A stretch of 64,000 nucleotides of DNA from Impatiens glandulifera (GCF_907164915.1 NC_061862.1:120183877-120247876); one strand, 5' to 3'. Shown: positions 46,131 through 59,279, counted from the stretch's first letter. The notes: generated from the sequence alone by a model not told the origin. Numbers and translations are program-made.

Positions 46131-47150
46131 TATTCACTTGTAAACGTAAAGTCTTTCTTGACACCTCGTTTAGTGCAACTCACATTCTTAGTGGATTTAA
46201 TCATTTTTATCGTAATTTTCAACGATAAAAAATATCGTATAAAGACATGTAATGAAATAACCATTTTTATTATCTTTATGATATACACAATTTTCACATT
46301 TATTGAATTTTCAGTTAAAATCAAAACATGATAAAAAGTTTCATACCATTATTGTAAATATTGTTATAAGTCATACAAAATTTTACAAGCCAAATTTTCT
46401 TTATTAATATATTTTATAAAATTTATTTTGAAGATATTTGTTCTTCAAATTTGTATGGAAATAATATTAAAGAAAAACGTGATTCTTAATTTCAAACCCT
46501 AAAAAAATTAAATTGAGCATCAACTAAGGAAATATAAATAAGACATTTTCTCGTTATATTAAGTTGCGCAACTTTATCTTTTGTTAGAGTTCTCTATCAA
46601 TAGATCATTCTTTTATTTATCATGATATACACAATAATACTTTGTGTTATTATCAATAAAAATATTTGTCACCACATTCGCGTTGATACCTTTTAAAACA
46701 CACATCTATGTAAATTAAATCTAAAGTTATTTTTTAAATCAAGAAATTGTCATACAATTCTTGTGTTATATCATTAAATTAATAATATAGCTATTATTAT
46801 GAGTATTTAATTAAATAAATCATTTATAAATAATTTCTATATAAGAAACTATAATGTTTAATCAATTAAAATAATTATTTCAATATATTATTTTTATAAT
46901 AGAAATTAAAATATTTAATCAATAAATATTCATCATCATGTCACATGATTTCTACAAAAGAAATCATAATATTTCAAGCATTTTTGGCCGAAGCCGCTTG
47001 AACATTTATTTTCAGTTGCACGTTTGCATTCGATGATGTAAGACCAAATGAAACAAGGTCTTATTATTTAGATCTAGATACAAATATGCCCACTATATTA
47101 ATGTCACACAATTATTAGTCTTTTTTTTCTCTTCAAATTCAAGCTACACA
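46130..47150. other. AT-rich spacer
   Basis: No gene or clear repeat recognised. Confidence 0.45.
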
Positions 47151-47151
47151 A

Positions 47152-47239
47152 CTCTTCAACATCTTGGTCTCCAATTTTACCGCGATTATGACCTACTCTT
47201 CAACATCTTGGTCTCCAATTTTACCGCGATTATGACCTA
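47152..47239. repeat. 44-bp perfect tandem duplication
   Basis: CTCTTCAACATCTTGGTCTC...CGCGATTATGACCTA occurs twice head to tail (47152-47195, 47196-47239). Confidence 0.92.
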
Positions 47240-47290
47240 CTTTAATTAGAAGAATTTATTCTTTTTTTTTCTTTGACTACTATGTCAACA

Positions 47291-47292
<2 letters not shown>

Positions 47293-47345
<53 letters not shown>
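47293..47345. repeat. (TA)n microsatellite
   Basis: About 26 uninterrupted TA dinucleotides. Confidence 0.95.
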
Positions 47346-47348
<3 letters not shown>

Positions 47349-49250
47349 AACATATTTCTTAATACTATACCTGTATAAGGAAATAAATATCTCTTTCTTA
47401 TTTAATAATCATCCTACTACATTCTTATTAATTATCAATTATAATATAATTAATTATTTTAAAATTAAAAATATATGTTTCAATTATAATTAATTATAAT
47501 TATTATTAATAAATTTAACCATTAATTCTCTGAAAATTAAAAGTTAACTTTTAGTTACTTTTTTTTATTTATTAATAATAATTTTAGTAACCAACCAACT
47601 TTTAATTAAAAAGAAAATAAATTATTATTTTCTAATTTATATTCAAGATAATGTTTATATATTGAATATACCATTTTTTTTGAGCAAATTTATATGTCAA
47701 CATATATTAGCTTATAAAATTAAGATTTTCACAACACGATAAAAATGTTAATAATTAACATATATACACATGTATAATGAAGACTTATCTTTAATGGTCG
47801 ATTCTTCTCAATTTTAAGAGAATAATTTCAACTTATCGAAATGAGCTAGCATCTCTTTTGTAACATCGCAACTCGTACTTTTGAAACATCAAAGATAAAA
47901 TATTTTGATGGCAAAATCTACTAAATAACTTAACATACGAAACATGTTTTAAGATTGTTTAAAATCTTGTCTTTAAGTTACAAAATATATACATATGATG
48001 TTACAAAAAAATTAAATAAAATAATATATATGAAGAACGATATCACCGAATAAGAGGTTGATTCAAAGCGTGTTCTTAACACATATCACTTAAAATAGTT
48101 TTATCGTCTCCCATTTGTGCTGGAGCTTATCACATATGGTTGTCATATGTAGTTTTGGTATGCGATATAAGTTGTACGAGGTATAAATTTTAAAGAGGTA
48201 TTAGAAGGTATAAATTATATAGGTTATTTATATTTAGTTGAGAGTATAAAATAGATATAGATTATATATGTTTTATTATTTTGTGTTTGGTTTATGGTAT
48301 AAGAAAATAGTAAGAAGTGTAAAATATTATTTTATCCTTATATTTATATAAATTATTTTAATTATTATTTTAATATTTATCTTATAGATAATATTTTTAT
48401 TAAATATATTAATATTAATAAAAAAAAATTAATACATAATTACCATATAAATATATTTTAAAATAAATAATACTATTATATGATTAAGATTTTTTTTATA
48501 TATTTCCTTATAATTTAACTTATGTAATTATATAAATAAAACTTATTTATATATTAATTAAAATTGATGTATTGTTATAAATATTTGTATATTATAACAA
48601 TATTAATTGTTTGTATAAAATAAAATATTAATAAAAATAATAATTTTAATAAAATAATATTTGAAATTTGAATGGTATAAATAAAATTTCATAAATAAAT
48701 TATATAGATATAAGTTAATTAATTAATAATAATATCACTAATTTATATAATTAATTATAAATATAATTTATTAATAATTAAATACAATTTTATATTTTAT
48801 AAATTAATTTATATATGAATATTATTTTTTAATTGGCATTATTAGTTTTAAAATAATTATTATATTTAATTATGTATAAAATTATATCATTTAAATATTT
48901 TATACTTAAATAATATCATTTTTGTTTACAAAGATAAATAAATATATAAAAATTAAAAAGTAAATATTTTTATAAATATAAATAAATATTTAGTTATAGG
49001 TTATTATTATTATTAAAATATAATAAAAAATTAAACTTTTAATAATAATATAAAATCAAAGGCTAAATGAGAAATATTAAATTTTATTGGTGATAGTATA
49101 TGTATTATACACCTTTCAAAGTATAAATTATATTAAAATAATGGTGTAGATATAATTAATAATAAACCAAATAACTATTCTAATTTCTTGTAAATAAAAT
49201 TATTCTTTATCTACAATATTGTTCTCTATACCAAAATATAGTCTTAGGTA
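47346..49250. other. very AT-rich spacer
   Basis: No gene. TTTTGGTAT near 48155 and ATACCAAAAT near 49225 could be the short inverted ends of an old non-autonomous transposon enclosing 48.15-49.23 kb, but this is weak. Confidence 0.35.
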
Positions 49251-49254
49251 CAAC

Positions 49255-49649
49255 GAATCTAGTAATGATTCTGTACTTGAATCATTGTGCATCGAACTTG
49301 ATCAACTTACCTGAACTATCACTAAACGGAAAATATAGAGCAAATAACTTGAATAACACTCACAAAATAAGAAGAGAACTTTTAGAATTTTAGAGTGATA
49401 AAGGATAAAAGAATGAAGTGGTTTTGATGTAAGGTAAGAATTAGATAAAACGACTATTTATATTATTGAAATAATAAAACAAATCATTAATCTTTGATTC
49501 ATTGGCCGACATTAATTGTCTTTTTCATTACCCTTTGTATTTTCTCTTGTTAGGAAATACACGGTCATATACTTTTTCTAATCGTTAATCAATTGATAGC
49601 AATAATCTCATTAAAGTTATAATGATATTAACAACATTGAATTAATTGA
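49255..49649. repeat. LTR-like fragment related to 45030-45090
   Basis: Shares the segment GTACTTGAATCATTGTGCATC with remnant #5. The remainder lacks coding signal. It ends where the CACTA terminus begins. Confidence 0.35.
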
Positions 49650-50477
49650 CACTAGTAAAAAGAAGTCTATAGCGATTGGAAAACAATCGCTATTAGCCTC
49701 AAAACCTATCGCCATAGACATTAAGCGATTGGTCATAACCCAATCGTCGTCAATCGGTAGAGGTCTCCTCGCGAGTGTCTTCATTGGAAACGGCGACCAC
49801 CATTTGATGGAGAGAAGCTAACACCACCAGTTGGAGCTGAATGCTGCTTCAACCAAGATACCTATAGAAAAGTTAGGAGACAAAATATTGTTCCAAATAT
49901 TTAGACAACAAATAAATATGAGAAAGATGATCATGTTAACATTATTATGTTGAGATCGCATTACAATAATATATGAAACTTTAAAGAGGAGAATTCAAAG
50001 GCTGCTTAAGTTTTACTTATTTAGTATACATGTCCTGTTTAGGCTTTCTATAAATTATATCTAATCAAACTTGAGCTTCTTCACTACCTTCATCCAATTC
50101 CATCTCCAAATTCATAATATCCTTTTTTTTCTTTTCTGCAGCCAGTCAATCGAATAATAAACTTAACTAAGTTAAGATATTCTGTTCTTATATAATGTAC
50201 AATAGAAACTATAACTAGAAACAGTCTTCACATCATAAATTTGAACTTGTCTATGAATTCTATGGTGCATTATTAGACCTAGAACAAATGAATACCAAAT
50301 TCCTAAGTTCAGTTCAACACATTTCGTAAGTTCAGTATCAGCCTGAAATTTCATTACAGTAACAAGACAACATCACATTTTGCAGCTTCATAATCTCTTG
50401 GATCAACTCATTTCATAACAATTGATTGACTGTAGCTTCATCAAAACATATTATAGACAATGACTTCATCAAATATA

Positions 50478-51341
50478 TCATAAAAAGTAGCTTGTTTGGT
50501 CGACTTTCCATCTTGAAAGAACGCAAACTCTGCAAGAATCTTCATTTTTGTCGTCCTTCCAAAATAGCATACAGTTGTTCTTACATGCGTCTATCTTGTC
50601 ATATTTAAGCCCGATATCAGTAATGAATTTTTTACTTTCGTAGTAGGAGTTTGGCAATTGAGCGTCAATCGGTAATATGTAGTCTTTAAGCAGACGCAAC
50701 AACATATCGAACGATGAATTTGTCCATTGACATACATTTTTTATGTGAAGTAGTTTCAGTAGTGCTAATGATTTCGTTATTCGAGCACCTTCATACAATG
50801 GTCGTTTGCAATCATCAAGCAATTTATAAAATTTATGCGCATCTTCGACTAGTTCATGGTTGTTCGGGACATCATTAACGTTGGAGAACATATCGTTTAT
50901 AAATTCGTGCATATAACGTTTTTCATTGACCTCTTCATTAACTGTATTATTCATCTCCAGTCTCGCATCGTTGAATTCCGGCACGGCATCCTCCGACTGA
51001 TCATCGTCATCATCATCATCATCAAAGTCATCGACATCTTCATCGACATCTTCATTAACCACTTTAGTAGTACGTCTCTTTTCTCCATGACAATACTAGT
51101 ACTCATAATGAACATTTATTCCATAAATGATGAGTTGAGTCTTCACTTCGTCTATTTCCATAAACGGCGTGTTCAAGCATTTCATGCAAGGAAATTTCAC
51201 GGTTTGTCGGGATGCACTCCTAACAGCAAACTCGAGGAATTTGTCAACACCTTCCTCGTAATCTGGATGATCTCGACGTAAGGTCATCCAGCTTTTATCG
51301 GGTACTTCCATATTTCTAATAAAATGGAAAACAACCCGCAT
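50478..51341 (-). pseudogene. CACTA transposase (TNPD/TNP2-type), N-terminal part
   Basis: Starts MRVVFHFIRNMEVPDKSWMT. Residues 14-80 form the plant transposase-associated domain (DKSWM, GVDKFLEFA, FPCMKC, H-Y-E-Y). An in-frame TAG at about 51097 replaces a Trp before YCHGE. The frame continues through an Asp-rich acidic stretch (51050-51000), helical FYKLLDDCKRPLYEG, and LLHIKNVCQWTNSSFDMLL to CRVCVLSRWK, the usual entry to the TNP2 catalytic domain, where it stops at 50478. The catalytic domain is missing, so it cannot be active. In intact elements TNPD cuts the ends while TNPA binds the subterminal repeats. Confidence 0.8.
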
Positions 51342-51344
51342 TAT

Positions 51345-51684
51345 TATTTACATAATTAGGCTTCCATTTATCTTACAATAAATCTAACCTAAAATCAAAT
51401 CTAATCCAACACTATTTCAATCATACATAATTCAAACAATTGAATTCTTACCTAAAATCCAATCTAATCAAAACAATGCAATTCTAACCTAAAATATAAT
51501 TTATTCATACATAAACCAAATCTAACATAAAATCAAATCTAATCCAACACTATTTCAATCATACACAATTCAAACAATTCAATTCATACTTAAAATCCAA
51601 TCTAATCCAAACAATTCAATTCTAACCTAAAATCTAATTCATTCATACATAAACCAAATCTAACTTAATCAAATCTAATTCAAC
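51345..51684. repeat. low-complexity ATCTAACC-type repeat (intron of the CACTA gene)
   Basis: Degenerate units such as AATCTAACCTAAAATC and a ~140-bp near-duplicate (51360-51490 versus 51525-51660). The same composition continues at 55560-56340, beyond the solo LTR. Confidence 0.6.
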
Positions 51685-51689
51685 ATAAT

Positions 51690-54600
51690 TATAGACACCC
51701 CATTTTTACACCCTAGATACCTAATAAAAAAATCCTGCCCGAAATAATACTCATGTTTGTTTATTGAACCGGAAAAACAAAAATAGAAACACCTCGTGGA
51801 AAACAGACCCAGAAAAACTTAAAAGATAACGATCCAAAGGTCGAATTTCATAACGACTCTATTTTCCCAACCCGTGATACGTTCATGCTGTACGTTTTGA
51901 AAAATCTAGAATTTTGAGTGTAATATTACTATTTGCAAATTTGTGCAGAAGTGCTCGAAAAGAGGGAAAACAAGAGAATGGGTCAATCCGAGTCAACCTG
52001 CCAACCGACGAGTCAACCCGGGTCAAAGAGGGATCAAGCACGTGTCAAAAAGAAGTGGAAAAGAGTAGACTGGTCTTCTAAAGTGGGAAAATCGGATTAT
52101 TTGAAAAGTGGGTTATTTGAAAAAGAGATTATTGGAAAAGAAAATCAAGAATCCTTAAGTTTGAAGTCCCTATGGAGCTTCCATTGGAACCCTAGACTTC
52201 ATGAATTTATCCTGGCTTCAATACTGGATAAATTTCAATGATCTTGGATGCTTTGAAAATAGAAATTAGTCATCTTTCATATGGTGTAGCCCAATCTCCA
52301 ATTGATGCCCTATATCTAGACTAAATCTGGTCATGAGTGGAAGGTGTTCCTGAAAGGTTTAAACCGAACACCCTTTTACTTTAAAATTCGTAACTTGATA
52401 TGTGCTTGATGGTTTTGAATAATTCAAGTTGGGTTGGAAAGATAACTCGCATATCTTTCCAGTGGTACCATTCCCGAACCGTGATTCAAAGGTTAAGGCC
52501 CTCATTCGATCTGTACAAGAGAAGTAGTACTACCGATTCAAATCCTGGGAGCTAGTTGAAACTATGCCACACTTCTAAGAATCTTAACCTTTGAACCAAT
52601 GATCCATTTAGAATTAATGAGATACTGTTGGAAATATCTTTGAATCAGTTCTCCAATGATATCAATTATCTCTCCCAGTTAGTTGCATAACTCATCCCAG
52701 ATCGCCCGTAGTGAAGCTGGTACAAGAACCGAAGGGATAAATAGCTGAAGGCTTTGAAAAATCATAACTCGATATACGAATGACTATTTGATCTGATTCA
52801 AAAAGGAGGTTCATCCTTATTATGTTGGGAATTTGTCATAAAACTTTCAGAGCCATTGGATCCATAATGCGATCGGGGTGATTCATTTTGTGTGAAGGTG
52901 CAAGGAAAGAAAAAACTGGAAAAGGAAAAACGGAAAAGAAAAAAAATAATATGTATAGATTTTCTTTATTCCGAGCGTGCCCTGAAATTTTTCCAAAAAT
53001 TCCAAATAGGCCCCTGTGCAAAAGAAGAAGGGGACCGATCAGTTTTCAGAAAGGGGGAAGTTTTTTTCAGTTTTGAGACCGGAGGTTTTTCAGTTTTCAG
53101 TTCCAATCCAGTTCTGGAGAGAGAGAATCGAATCATCTAAGAGGAGATCTGATTCCTTTCTCAGTCAAAGAAAGAGGACAAGATCAAAACCTGCCTGCTA
53201 CTTGTGATTATGCTGTGACTACACGACGAAGAACAAGCCAACGATTTAATCGTGAACGTACTGTGATTCCTGGCCTCGTGTGTCGCGTGGGAAGATCAAG
53301 AGATAGTATTAGAAGCCTACAGAAAAAGAGGTAGTTTCAGCAAACTCATACGAAGAACTAGCGCAGATTCTGATTCTTCTGTTCATTTCATCGCTTCTCT
53401 GCTATTCAGGTAATCAATGAACTAATGCAGATTTTTATATGATGAATGAAGCATCGGTTTTGTACACCGATACAATTATTTGATAAGATTGTGATTATAG
53501 ATTACGTCTGCTCTGTTAATTAGATTCCTAATCGTTATGTTGCACACTGTTGTTTGCTGGAGATTTGAATTAGAAGTATCTGAATTGGCTTAGTTTAGGA
53601 TTAGTCTTGATTAGGTTTGTTAGAATCTGGTGTTATTTTAGGGCATGATTATGATAGACTTTATTCGAAAACTGTAGATGTGTGTTGATGAAACTGTGAA
53701 AGTTCATCTGTTGAAAGGAAGAACAGACGAACTGTCTTCTTTCGTTTTCATTTGGCTGAAAAGAAGAACGGGTGGATCGTCTTCTTCCTGTTGTTCTTCA
53801 ATCGGGATCCTTTCTCCAGTCATCGGATGATGATCTTGATGTGCAGACGAGCTGTTAATGCTTGGATAAGCTCATGTGACCAACGAGGCTTAGTGGAGAA
53901 GCTGTCATCTAACTGTCTAGGATTTAGTGATTGGTTCAGACGCGACGACGAGTCACCGTGGGAGCAGTCGGAGCTCCAGATGAATCGTGTCGGTCATGGC
54001 GATAGCTTCTTCGAACGGAGGTTCGTTGCAGGCGCAGGGCTCGCCGGGAATCGTCCCTGGCCGGAAATCGCCCTCGCCGGAGACAAAGAGAAGGCCGACG
54101 GCTGCTTCATTTTCTTTTCTTTTATTTTGATTTCCCCAACTTCTGTTGAAGTTACAAAGAGGTCCATGGACCTCTTTTATTTTTAAATAAGTCTGAGAAC
54201 TTTAATTTCGAATTAATTTATTAATTCGAAATTAAAGTAGTCCCTGATCTCTTCCTGATGTTTTAATTGTACCCCTAAATTTTCTTTTCCTTTTATTTTA
54301 ATTTAAAACTTTCAAAAAAAAAACAAAAACAAAAAAAAAACAAAAAAAATTAAAATAAACTTAGGTCCTGTTTGTTTCCCAATTTTAACAAACCACCTTA
54401 AAATGATGATTCTAACATTCAAACCACCTTCAAACTTCCTCAAATTTTCCCCAAAACGCCAAAATATTATTTTCTTCAAAAATAATTTTTCCCGGAATTT
54501 TTAGGGCCCGTTTGGAAAAATGTCTATCTTTGCAGTGTCATATCGGGGGTTCTGTAGCTCCGAAAATTCCAAACTCGATTCCTGTGAGCTTTTAATAATA

Positions 54601-55353
54601 TTTTTGACTATCATATGAAATTTTTGAGAATTTTAGGAATTATTTTTGAAAATGACTCATTTTAATGTGTTGTGTTCGGAGTTCTCTTTAACTCTGAAAA
54701 TTTTAAACTGGGAAACACTCGGGCCCTTAAGTTAATCTACTCTCTTCTCTCCTTTGAGCAAAAGAATAAAATTCTAGTCCTCGAATCGAATTATTATCCT
54801 CCTCATCTATCCTCATTTGATCTTTCTCGGGAATTCTGATTCTCGTTTTTCTTTGACAAGGTTACGCTATGCCTTGCAATGTTCTTTGATGTCTTTCAAT
54901 GCTTTTTAATACTTTCCAATGTCTTATCCTTGTCAAATACCCCATGAATAGGACTAGCCCCTTGCAAAATGATTAAGATTTTCTCACACAAGTAAAAGAG
55001 TTCTGAACTCAGAACGAAAACGTAATAATCCTTCAAACATCATATGGTCAATTACTTAGGAGTAGAGACTGTCTGTAAAGACAGGCGTATAGGACATAGC
55101 GCCGTAGGCCCTTTCCTAATACGTAACCAAACACCGGACTCTTAAAATGAATCTCTGATTTTTCTTTTCTTTAGTTTCTTTGGGAAGTAAACTAAAGTGG
55201 CGACTCTCAAGTCAATCAGATTGATACATTTGCGAGTGTATTCGATTTAAAACCTGTACGGGCCAATTCAATTCGAAAAAAGGGAGCGTATGCCAATTAA
55301 AAAAAAAGGGCACACGCGCCAGAAAATGGAAGGGAACAAAATGAACGCGTACA
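51690..55353. mobile_element. solo LTR, Ty3/gypsy-type (3664 bp), TSD ATAAT
   Basis: Flanked by ATAAT at 51685-51689 and 55354-55358. It starts TATAGACACCCCATTTTTAC (TG mutated to TA) and ends GCGTACA. The start and the 3' features (CTAAAGTGGCGACTCT near 55190; GTATGCCAATTA and GGGCACACGCGCC near 55290-55320) are of a kind I associate with long LTRs of plant gypsy elements (memory-based). Only one copy of the terminal sequence is present and no gag or pol, so it is a solo LTR left by LTR-LTR recombination. It sits in the intron-like repeat of the CACTA gene. Short ORFs inside look fortuitous. Confidence 0.65.
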
Positions 55354-55449
55354 ATAATCAACATGATTCAATTCATAACTAAAATAAAATATAATTCTAA
55401 AAACATAATAATATAATTCTAATATTATTAAAACATTTAAAACTGACCT

Positions 55450-55580
55450 TATTTAGCAGTTGTGGCGGCGACGGTGGAGAGGCGCTGCGACGGTGGAGGA
55501 GGTGGCTGAAGGTGGAGGAAGCTCGACGATCTTCAATAGACGGTGGATGAAACCTAATAACAATAAATATAATCAAATTC
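55450..55580 (-). other. GC-rich exon-like segment of the CACTA gene
   Basis: On the minus strand it reads RRASSTFSHLLHRRSASPPS, followed by CTAAATAAG/GTCAGTTTT, a good donor near 55446. Low-complexity AT-rich DNA surrounds it. Probably a non-conserved leader exon. Confidence 0.35.
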
Positions 55581-55589
55581 AATATATAA

Positions 55590-56345
55590 CATATTATTCA
55601 TAAATCAAACTCAATATAACCAAAAACAAACTACAATCAAACCAAAATCAAACCAAAATCCTAAATTAAACAACTTCTAACCTAAATCAAACCAAAATCA
55701 AACCAAATAACAATAAATATAATCAAACTCAATATAACCAAAAACAAACTACAATGAAACCAAAATCAAACCAAAACCCTAAATTAAACAACTTCTAACC
55801 TAAATCAAACCAAAATCAAACCTCAATCAAACCAAAAGCAAACCAAAATCAAACCAAATCAAACCATATTATCTAACTTAAATTTAACATAAATCTAACA
55901 CAGTTCAAACTAAATTATCTTAAATCAAACCTAAATCAAACAAAAATCAAACCAAATCAAATAAAAATCATATACCAAAGAAAATATAATCTAATTCAAA
56001 CCTAAACTAACCTAAATAAAACATAAATCAAACCAAATTATCTAACCAAAATCATATACCAAACAAAATATAATCTAACAAACTTAATCTAACATTGATA
56101 AACATAATCTAATAAATCAATATAAAAACCAAATCTAACCAAAATATTGAACATATAACCTAAATCTAACATGAATCAAACAATTTCAAACCAAATCTAA
56201 CATGAATCAACCTATTTCAAACACAATCTAACCAAATCTAACTACATCTAACCAAATTATTGAACATATAACCTAAATCTAACAATTCCAAACCAAATCA
56301 AACCAATTCTAACATGATCAATCAACCTAATCTAACATATATATA
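55590..56345. repeat. low-complexity ATCAAACC-type repeat
   Basis: Irregular tandem ACCAAAATCAAACC and ATCTAACATAAATC units over ~750 bp, on the plus strand purine/AC-rich; intron-like, no coding. Confidence 0.75.
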
Positions 56346-56389
56346 TATAACATTAATCAATCTAAATAATTAAACCTAAAATCTGAAAG

Positions 56390-56640
56390 CTGACCTTCAA
56401 TCAGACGCGCGGCGGAGGCGCTACGGAGGCGCTGCGGTAGATCTTCAACCGGATCCGCGACGTCTTCTTCAGGCGGAGGCGGCTTCAAGAAGGGCGGCAT
56501 CTTGGAGGCTTCAAGAGGGGCGGCGTCTTGGCGGCGTTGTCTTCTACGGGCGGCGTCGTCTTCTTCAGCGGGAGGGAGTCGTCGTCGGATGGTTGTTGGC
56601 GGAGCGGGCGAAAACAAGCGGGGAGAGAGATGAGAGAAAA
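56390..56640 (-). other. GC-rich leader exon of the CACTA gene
   Basis: Minus-strand frame from about 56617 (MFSPAPPTTIRRRLPPAEED) with Pro/Arg/Ala-rich, repeat-like composition, ending at GAAG/GTCAGC near 56394, a good donor. It lies directly inside the subterminal repeats, as does the similar exon at 16975-17128 in CACTA-B. No recognised domain. Confidence 0.4.
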
Positions 56641-56659
56641 GAAACGGGGAAGAAAGAAA

Positions 56660-57000
56660 GAAGGTCTTTTTTTAATTAAAAAGGTTATTTCCGAGAGTTA
56701 TATGAAAACTCTCGGTTTTTACTTAATTAATTGCGAGAGTTTTCATATAATTCTCGGTTTTTATTAACATAAATGAATTCCGAGAGTAATATGAAAACTC
56801 TCGGTTTTGATTATTTAAATTTCGAGAGTTTTCATATAACTCTCGGTTTTGATTATTTAAATTCCGAGAGATGTCTCTGAATCTCTCGGTTTTGACATAT
56901 ATACAATTAAATTTAAATACAAAAACCGAGAGGTTTTGGTATATCTGTCGGTTTTGATGAATATTTCTGAAAGTTATATATTTAACTTTCGGTTTTACAA
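56660..57000. repeat. subterminal palindromes with CCGAGAG core
   Basis: Units such as CCGAGAGTTATATGAAAACT followed by CTCGGTTTT, spaced ~60 bp, about 5 copies. They are the same design as the CGAAGG palindromes further right but with a different core. Confidence 0.8.
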
Positions 57001-57002
57001 CA

Positions 57003-57660
57003 TGACAAATTGTTAAATTATTTGGTTTCTCACTTTCTAATAACCTTGAACAATATTAATTTAACACATTTGTTATCCTTAAAATATTTCCCAATTCATA
57101 TGATCAAACATTACACAAATACATAGGATAATCCTACATAAACATTCATATGCACTTCTCTAAACACATTAATGAACATTTTAACATTAAACACAATCTT
57201 ACTTGTTAAAATATAACACACACTTGATTATATTAGTTAGGAGTCTAGATGGGAAAGTAGAAAACCAATTAATTTAATAATTTGTGAAATGGTAATTCCG
57301 AGAGTTAATGGTATAACTTTCGGTTTTGATGGATATTTCCGAAATTTTTACCATTAACTCTCGGAATTACCATTTCACAAATTGTTAAATTAATTGATTT
57401 TTAATCTTCTAATGACCTTGAACAACATTAATTTAACACATTTGATAACCTTAAAACATTACACAATCCATATGATCAAACTTTATACACATTCATGTGA
57501 TCATCAAACACAAACATATATATACACTTCTTTATATAATCAAACACAATCATAAACATTTTAACATTAAACACAATCTTAATTTTTAAAAAACAACACA
57601 CACTTGATTAGATTATTTAGGAGTCTAGATTAGTAGGTGAAAAACCAATTAATTTAACAA
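57003..57660. repeat. tandem duplication of ~370 bp within the CACTA end
   Basis: 57003-57290 and 57372-57660 are diverged copies (CCTTGAACAAYATTAATTTAA; ACACACTTGATTA; AGGAGTCTAGAT), each joined to a palindrome unit. Confidence 0.75.
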
Positions 57661-57674
57661 ATTATGAAGTGGTG

Positions 57675-58625
57675 ACACCGAAAGTTTTATATAAAACTTT
57701 CGGTTTTGATGGGTTTTCCGAAAGTTTTGAATAAACCTCTCGGTCCTGACCTTAAACATAATGTTTTTGGGAAGGGTCAGAAGGTTTATTTGAAAACCTT
57801 CCGGTTTGACCCTTCCCAACACTTAGAAAATTTTATGTTTTTTTTTAAACAAGGGTCAAAACCGAAGGTTTATTTGAAAACCTTCGATTTTGACACTTCC
57901 CAACATTTAGAAAATTCTTTGTTTTTTTTAAACAAGGGTCAAAACCGAAGGTTTATTTGAAAACTTTTGGTTTTGACCCTTCCTAACACTTAGAAAATTT
58001 TCTGTTTTTTTTAAACAAGGGTGAAAGCCGAAGGTTTTCAAATAAACCTTTGGTTTTGACCATTCCCAACACTTAAAAATTTTCTGTTTTTCTTAAACAA
58101 GGGTCAAAACCGAAGGTTTTCAAATAAACCTTCGGTTTTGACCCTTCCTCAACACTTAGAAAATTTCCTGTTTTTTTTAAATAAGGGGTCAAAACCGAAG
58201 GTTTATTTGAAAACCTTCGGTTTTGACCCTTCCCAACACTTAGAAAATTCTATATTTTTTTAAACAATGGTCAAAACCGAAGGTTTTCAAATAAACCTTC
58301 AGTTTTTGACCCTTCCCAACACTTAGAAATTTTTCTATTTTATTTAAACAAGGATCAAAACCGAAGGTTTATTTGAAAACCTTCGGTTTTGACCCTTCCC
58401 AACACTTAGCAAATTTTCTGTTTTATTTAAACAAGGGTCAAAACCGAAGGTTTATTTGAAAACCTTTGGTTTTGACCCTTCCCAACACTTAGAAAAATTT
58501 CTATTTTATTTAAACAAGGGTCAAAACCGAAAGATTATTTGAAAACCTTCGGTTTTGACCATTCGGATTTTTTTAAACAAAGGTCAAAACCGAAGGTTTA
58601 TTTGAAAACCTTCGAAATTACCTCT
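57675..58625. repeat. subterminal palindrome array with CGAAGG core
   Basis: About 11 units of 85-90 bp: GGGTCAAAACCGAAGG, TTTATTTGAAAA, CCTTCGGTTTTGACCC, then TTCCCAACACTTAGAAAATT. The loop is found in both orientations. Each unit can form a hairpin with a ~15-bp stem. Confidence 0.88.
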
Positions 58626-58835
58626 ATTTTTTTTGTTTAAAAGATACCATGTTCTATAATTTTATCAAATAAAGGCAATATAATAAATAAAAGAAAAGAA
58701 ACCCTAAACAACATTAATAAACCAAAACCAAAGGATAATAATAATAATTCATAATTATGAAAGCAAAACACACCAAAATGTCATCATTCGTACGGAAAAG
58801 ATAATACATAATTAATCAACAATATAATCGAGAAA

Positions 58836-59111
58836 TTAATTAGTAGATGTGGGGGGAGGAGGGGGTGGTTGATTCTGCCTCTTCAACAATTCAATTTGCT
58901 GTTCGAGATTCTCCAATTTTTGCGCCATTTCAGCTCTGTCCGCTTTAATTTTAGTAAGCATTTGGCCTCTTTCCGCATCCCTCAATCGAATTTCCTCCAT
59001 TTTCAGCGTCATTTTTCTCACCTCTTCCTCACGTGCCGAAGTTTTGATTGTGCTAGCAAATTCTGGTATGACCGGGACAATTTCTCTAGTGTACGCCGAA
59101 TACTCATCCAT
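58836..59111 (-). pseudogene. coiled-coil exon of a CACTA (TNPA/Ptta-like) protein
   Basis: 91-codon frame beginning MDEYSAYTREIVPVIPEF, then a long Glu/Lys-rich coiled coil (MTLKMEEIRLRDAERGQMLT; MAQKLENLEQQIELLKRQ) and a Pro run (NQPPPPPPTSTN). An acceptor-like TTTAG lies just upstream of the start (near 59128) after a (TA)n tract, so it looks like a terminal exon. Its position between two subterminal arrays suggests the C-terminal end of the repeat-binding protein of plant CACTA elements (Ptta/En/Spm type, inferred). No upstream exon is seen. Confidence 0.5.
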
Positions 59112-59131
59112 GACTCACCCATCCTAAATGC

Positions 59132-59134
<3 letters not shown>

Positions 59135-59188
<54 letters not shown>
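59135..59188. repeat. (TA)n microsatellite
   Basis: About 26 TA dinucleotides, between the coiled-coil exon and the outermost repeats. Confidence 0.93.
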
Positions 59189-59190
<2 letters not shown>

Positions 59191-59279
59191 AACACAATAA
59201 CCAAAATATATTATTCATTTAACAAAATCTAACAAAATTATATATATAATAAGAATCACGAGATTTAATTTTTTTTGTC

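Noticed and set aside
49650..49680. CACTAGTAAAAAG terminus as the certain partner of the 59735 end.
   Set aside because: Only the first 12 bases agree, the subterminal sequence is different and the flanking trinucleotides do not match, so pairing is left open.
53752..54186. 144-codon ORF inside the solo LTR as a gene.
   Set aside because: No recognisable domain, composition like the surrounding LTR, and no similar frame in other parts of the window.
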